A stretch of DNA of 64,000 bases, from NCBI RefSeq assembly GCF_000350225.1, contig NW_005179250.1, positions 186,001-250,000 on the forward strand. Reading direction: 5' to 3'. The position numbers and the translations under genes were made by a program. The notes below the pieces were generated by a model, which did not search any database, had not been told where the DNA came from, and was given only the letters and a program-made list of their open reading frames with translations. Shown here in pieces: positions 63,761 to 64,000 of this stretch (the stretch's first letter is position 1; each line of letters starts with the position of its first letter). The stretch is from Chondrus crispus (lineage: Eukaryota; Rhodophyta; Florideophyceae; Gigartinales; Gigartinaceae).

Positions 63761-64000
63761 TCAGCGTCGGCTAGGCTGTGCTGGCCTGCTTCGCATGAAG
63801 CAGGCCAACTCAGCCTAGCTGAGTCATCTCACTGTGCTGATGGCACTGGATCCTTTACAACATCGAGTGAGGACGCATCGCGCAGCAGCTCGCTTGCAGA
63901 GGACTACGATCAGAAGCAATTTGCTAGATTTATCGCACATCTGCTCGATGTCGGCGAAATGGAAAGCCCGCCGGCCGGTGATGGTCATGAGGCCGAGAGC
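63761..64000 (+). CDS. partial open frame running off the window
   Basis: After a TGA at 63758-63760 the frame is open to the last base (80 codons). The final part (TSSEDASRSSSLAEDYDQKQ, then FARFIAHLLDVGEMES) looks coding, acidic and helical. No ATG is in the frame, so the start is either lost or in another exon. The first third covers the hairpin at 63770-63819. Confidence 0.3.
63770..63819. repeat. 23-bp-arm hairpin
   Basis: Arms 63770-63792 and 63797-63819, two mismatches, gcat loop. Confidence 0.9.

Overview
The window is nuclear DNA from a eukaryote: LTR retrotransposons, several eukaryotic DNA-transposon superfamilies, a Mediator subunit and a BCS1-type AAA ATPase, with no bacterial operons, Shine-Dalgarno sites or tRNA/rRNA genes. 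All recognisable genes read as single uninterrupted exons. An intron-poor, Copia-rich genome of mid GC fits a red macroalga such as Chondrus, but that is inference; no marker here proves the species. Two runs of N (16434-16533 and 35295-35349) show it is a draft scaffold.

Layout. 0-13 kb: a 102-bp tandem repeat array, a 1,211-residue Tnp2-like ORF, a pogo-like DNA-binding-domain fragment between tandem repeats, a palindrome-rich MITE, a small zinc-finger ORF derived from the piggyBac family described below, and a convergent pair of broken unknown genes. 13-22 kb: a Ser-rich broken ORF, a Pro/Ala/Thr-coding tandem array, a hAT transposase pseudogene, and a 507-bp TA-flanked element with terminal inverted repeats. 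22.8-27.8 kb holds the two clearest host genes, a BCS1-like AAA ATPase and MED21. 28.17-38.70 kb is a 10.5-kb double piggyBac-like element. 40.3-41.7 kb encodes a three-TM membrane protein of unknown family. 42.9-52.1 kb is a tandem pair of Copia elements sharing their middle LTR, followed by a truncated third Copia fused to unrelated sequence and a Tnp2-like fragment. 56.5-58.2 kb is a decayed LTR-element gag, 58.6-60.1 kb a GC-rich block with a broken gene, and 60.2-62.5 kb an intact DUF7869-type, transposase-like gene.

Most notable: the piggyBac-like locus. Its transposase carries what looks like a PD-(D/E)XK (YqaJ/lambda-exonuclease-like) nuclease, preceded by a SAP-like segment, inserted between the second and third catalytic Asp. 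The locus is flanked by ATAA on both sides and holds two copies of the element, one with its body inverted between CTAT and ATAG. Segment lengths match exactly (578/578 bp and 4694/4694 bp once the gap is corrected). That is the layout expected if one element's ends reacted across sister copies and inserted into the element's own start codon. The result is two head-to-head transposase genes sharing one 578-bp 5' segment.

A second theme is many short, unrelated, near-perfect palindromes scattered through intergenic DNA, old transposons and the 3' side of MED21. Apart from MED21, the AAA gene, the membrane protein and a few intact element ORFs, the window is transposon-derived and decaying.
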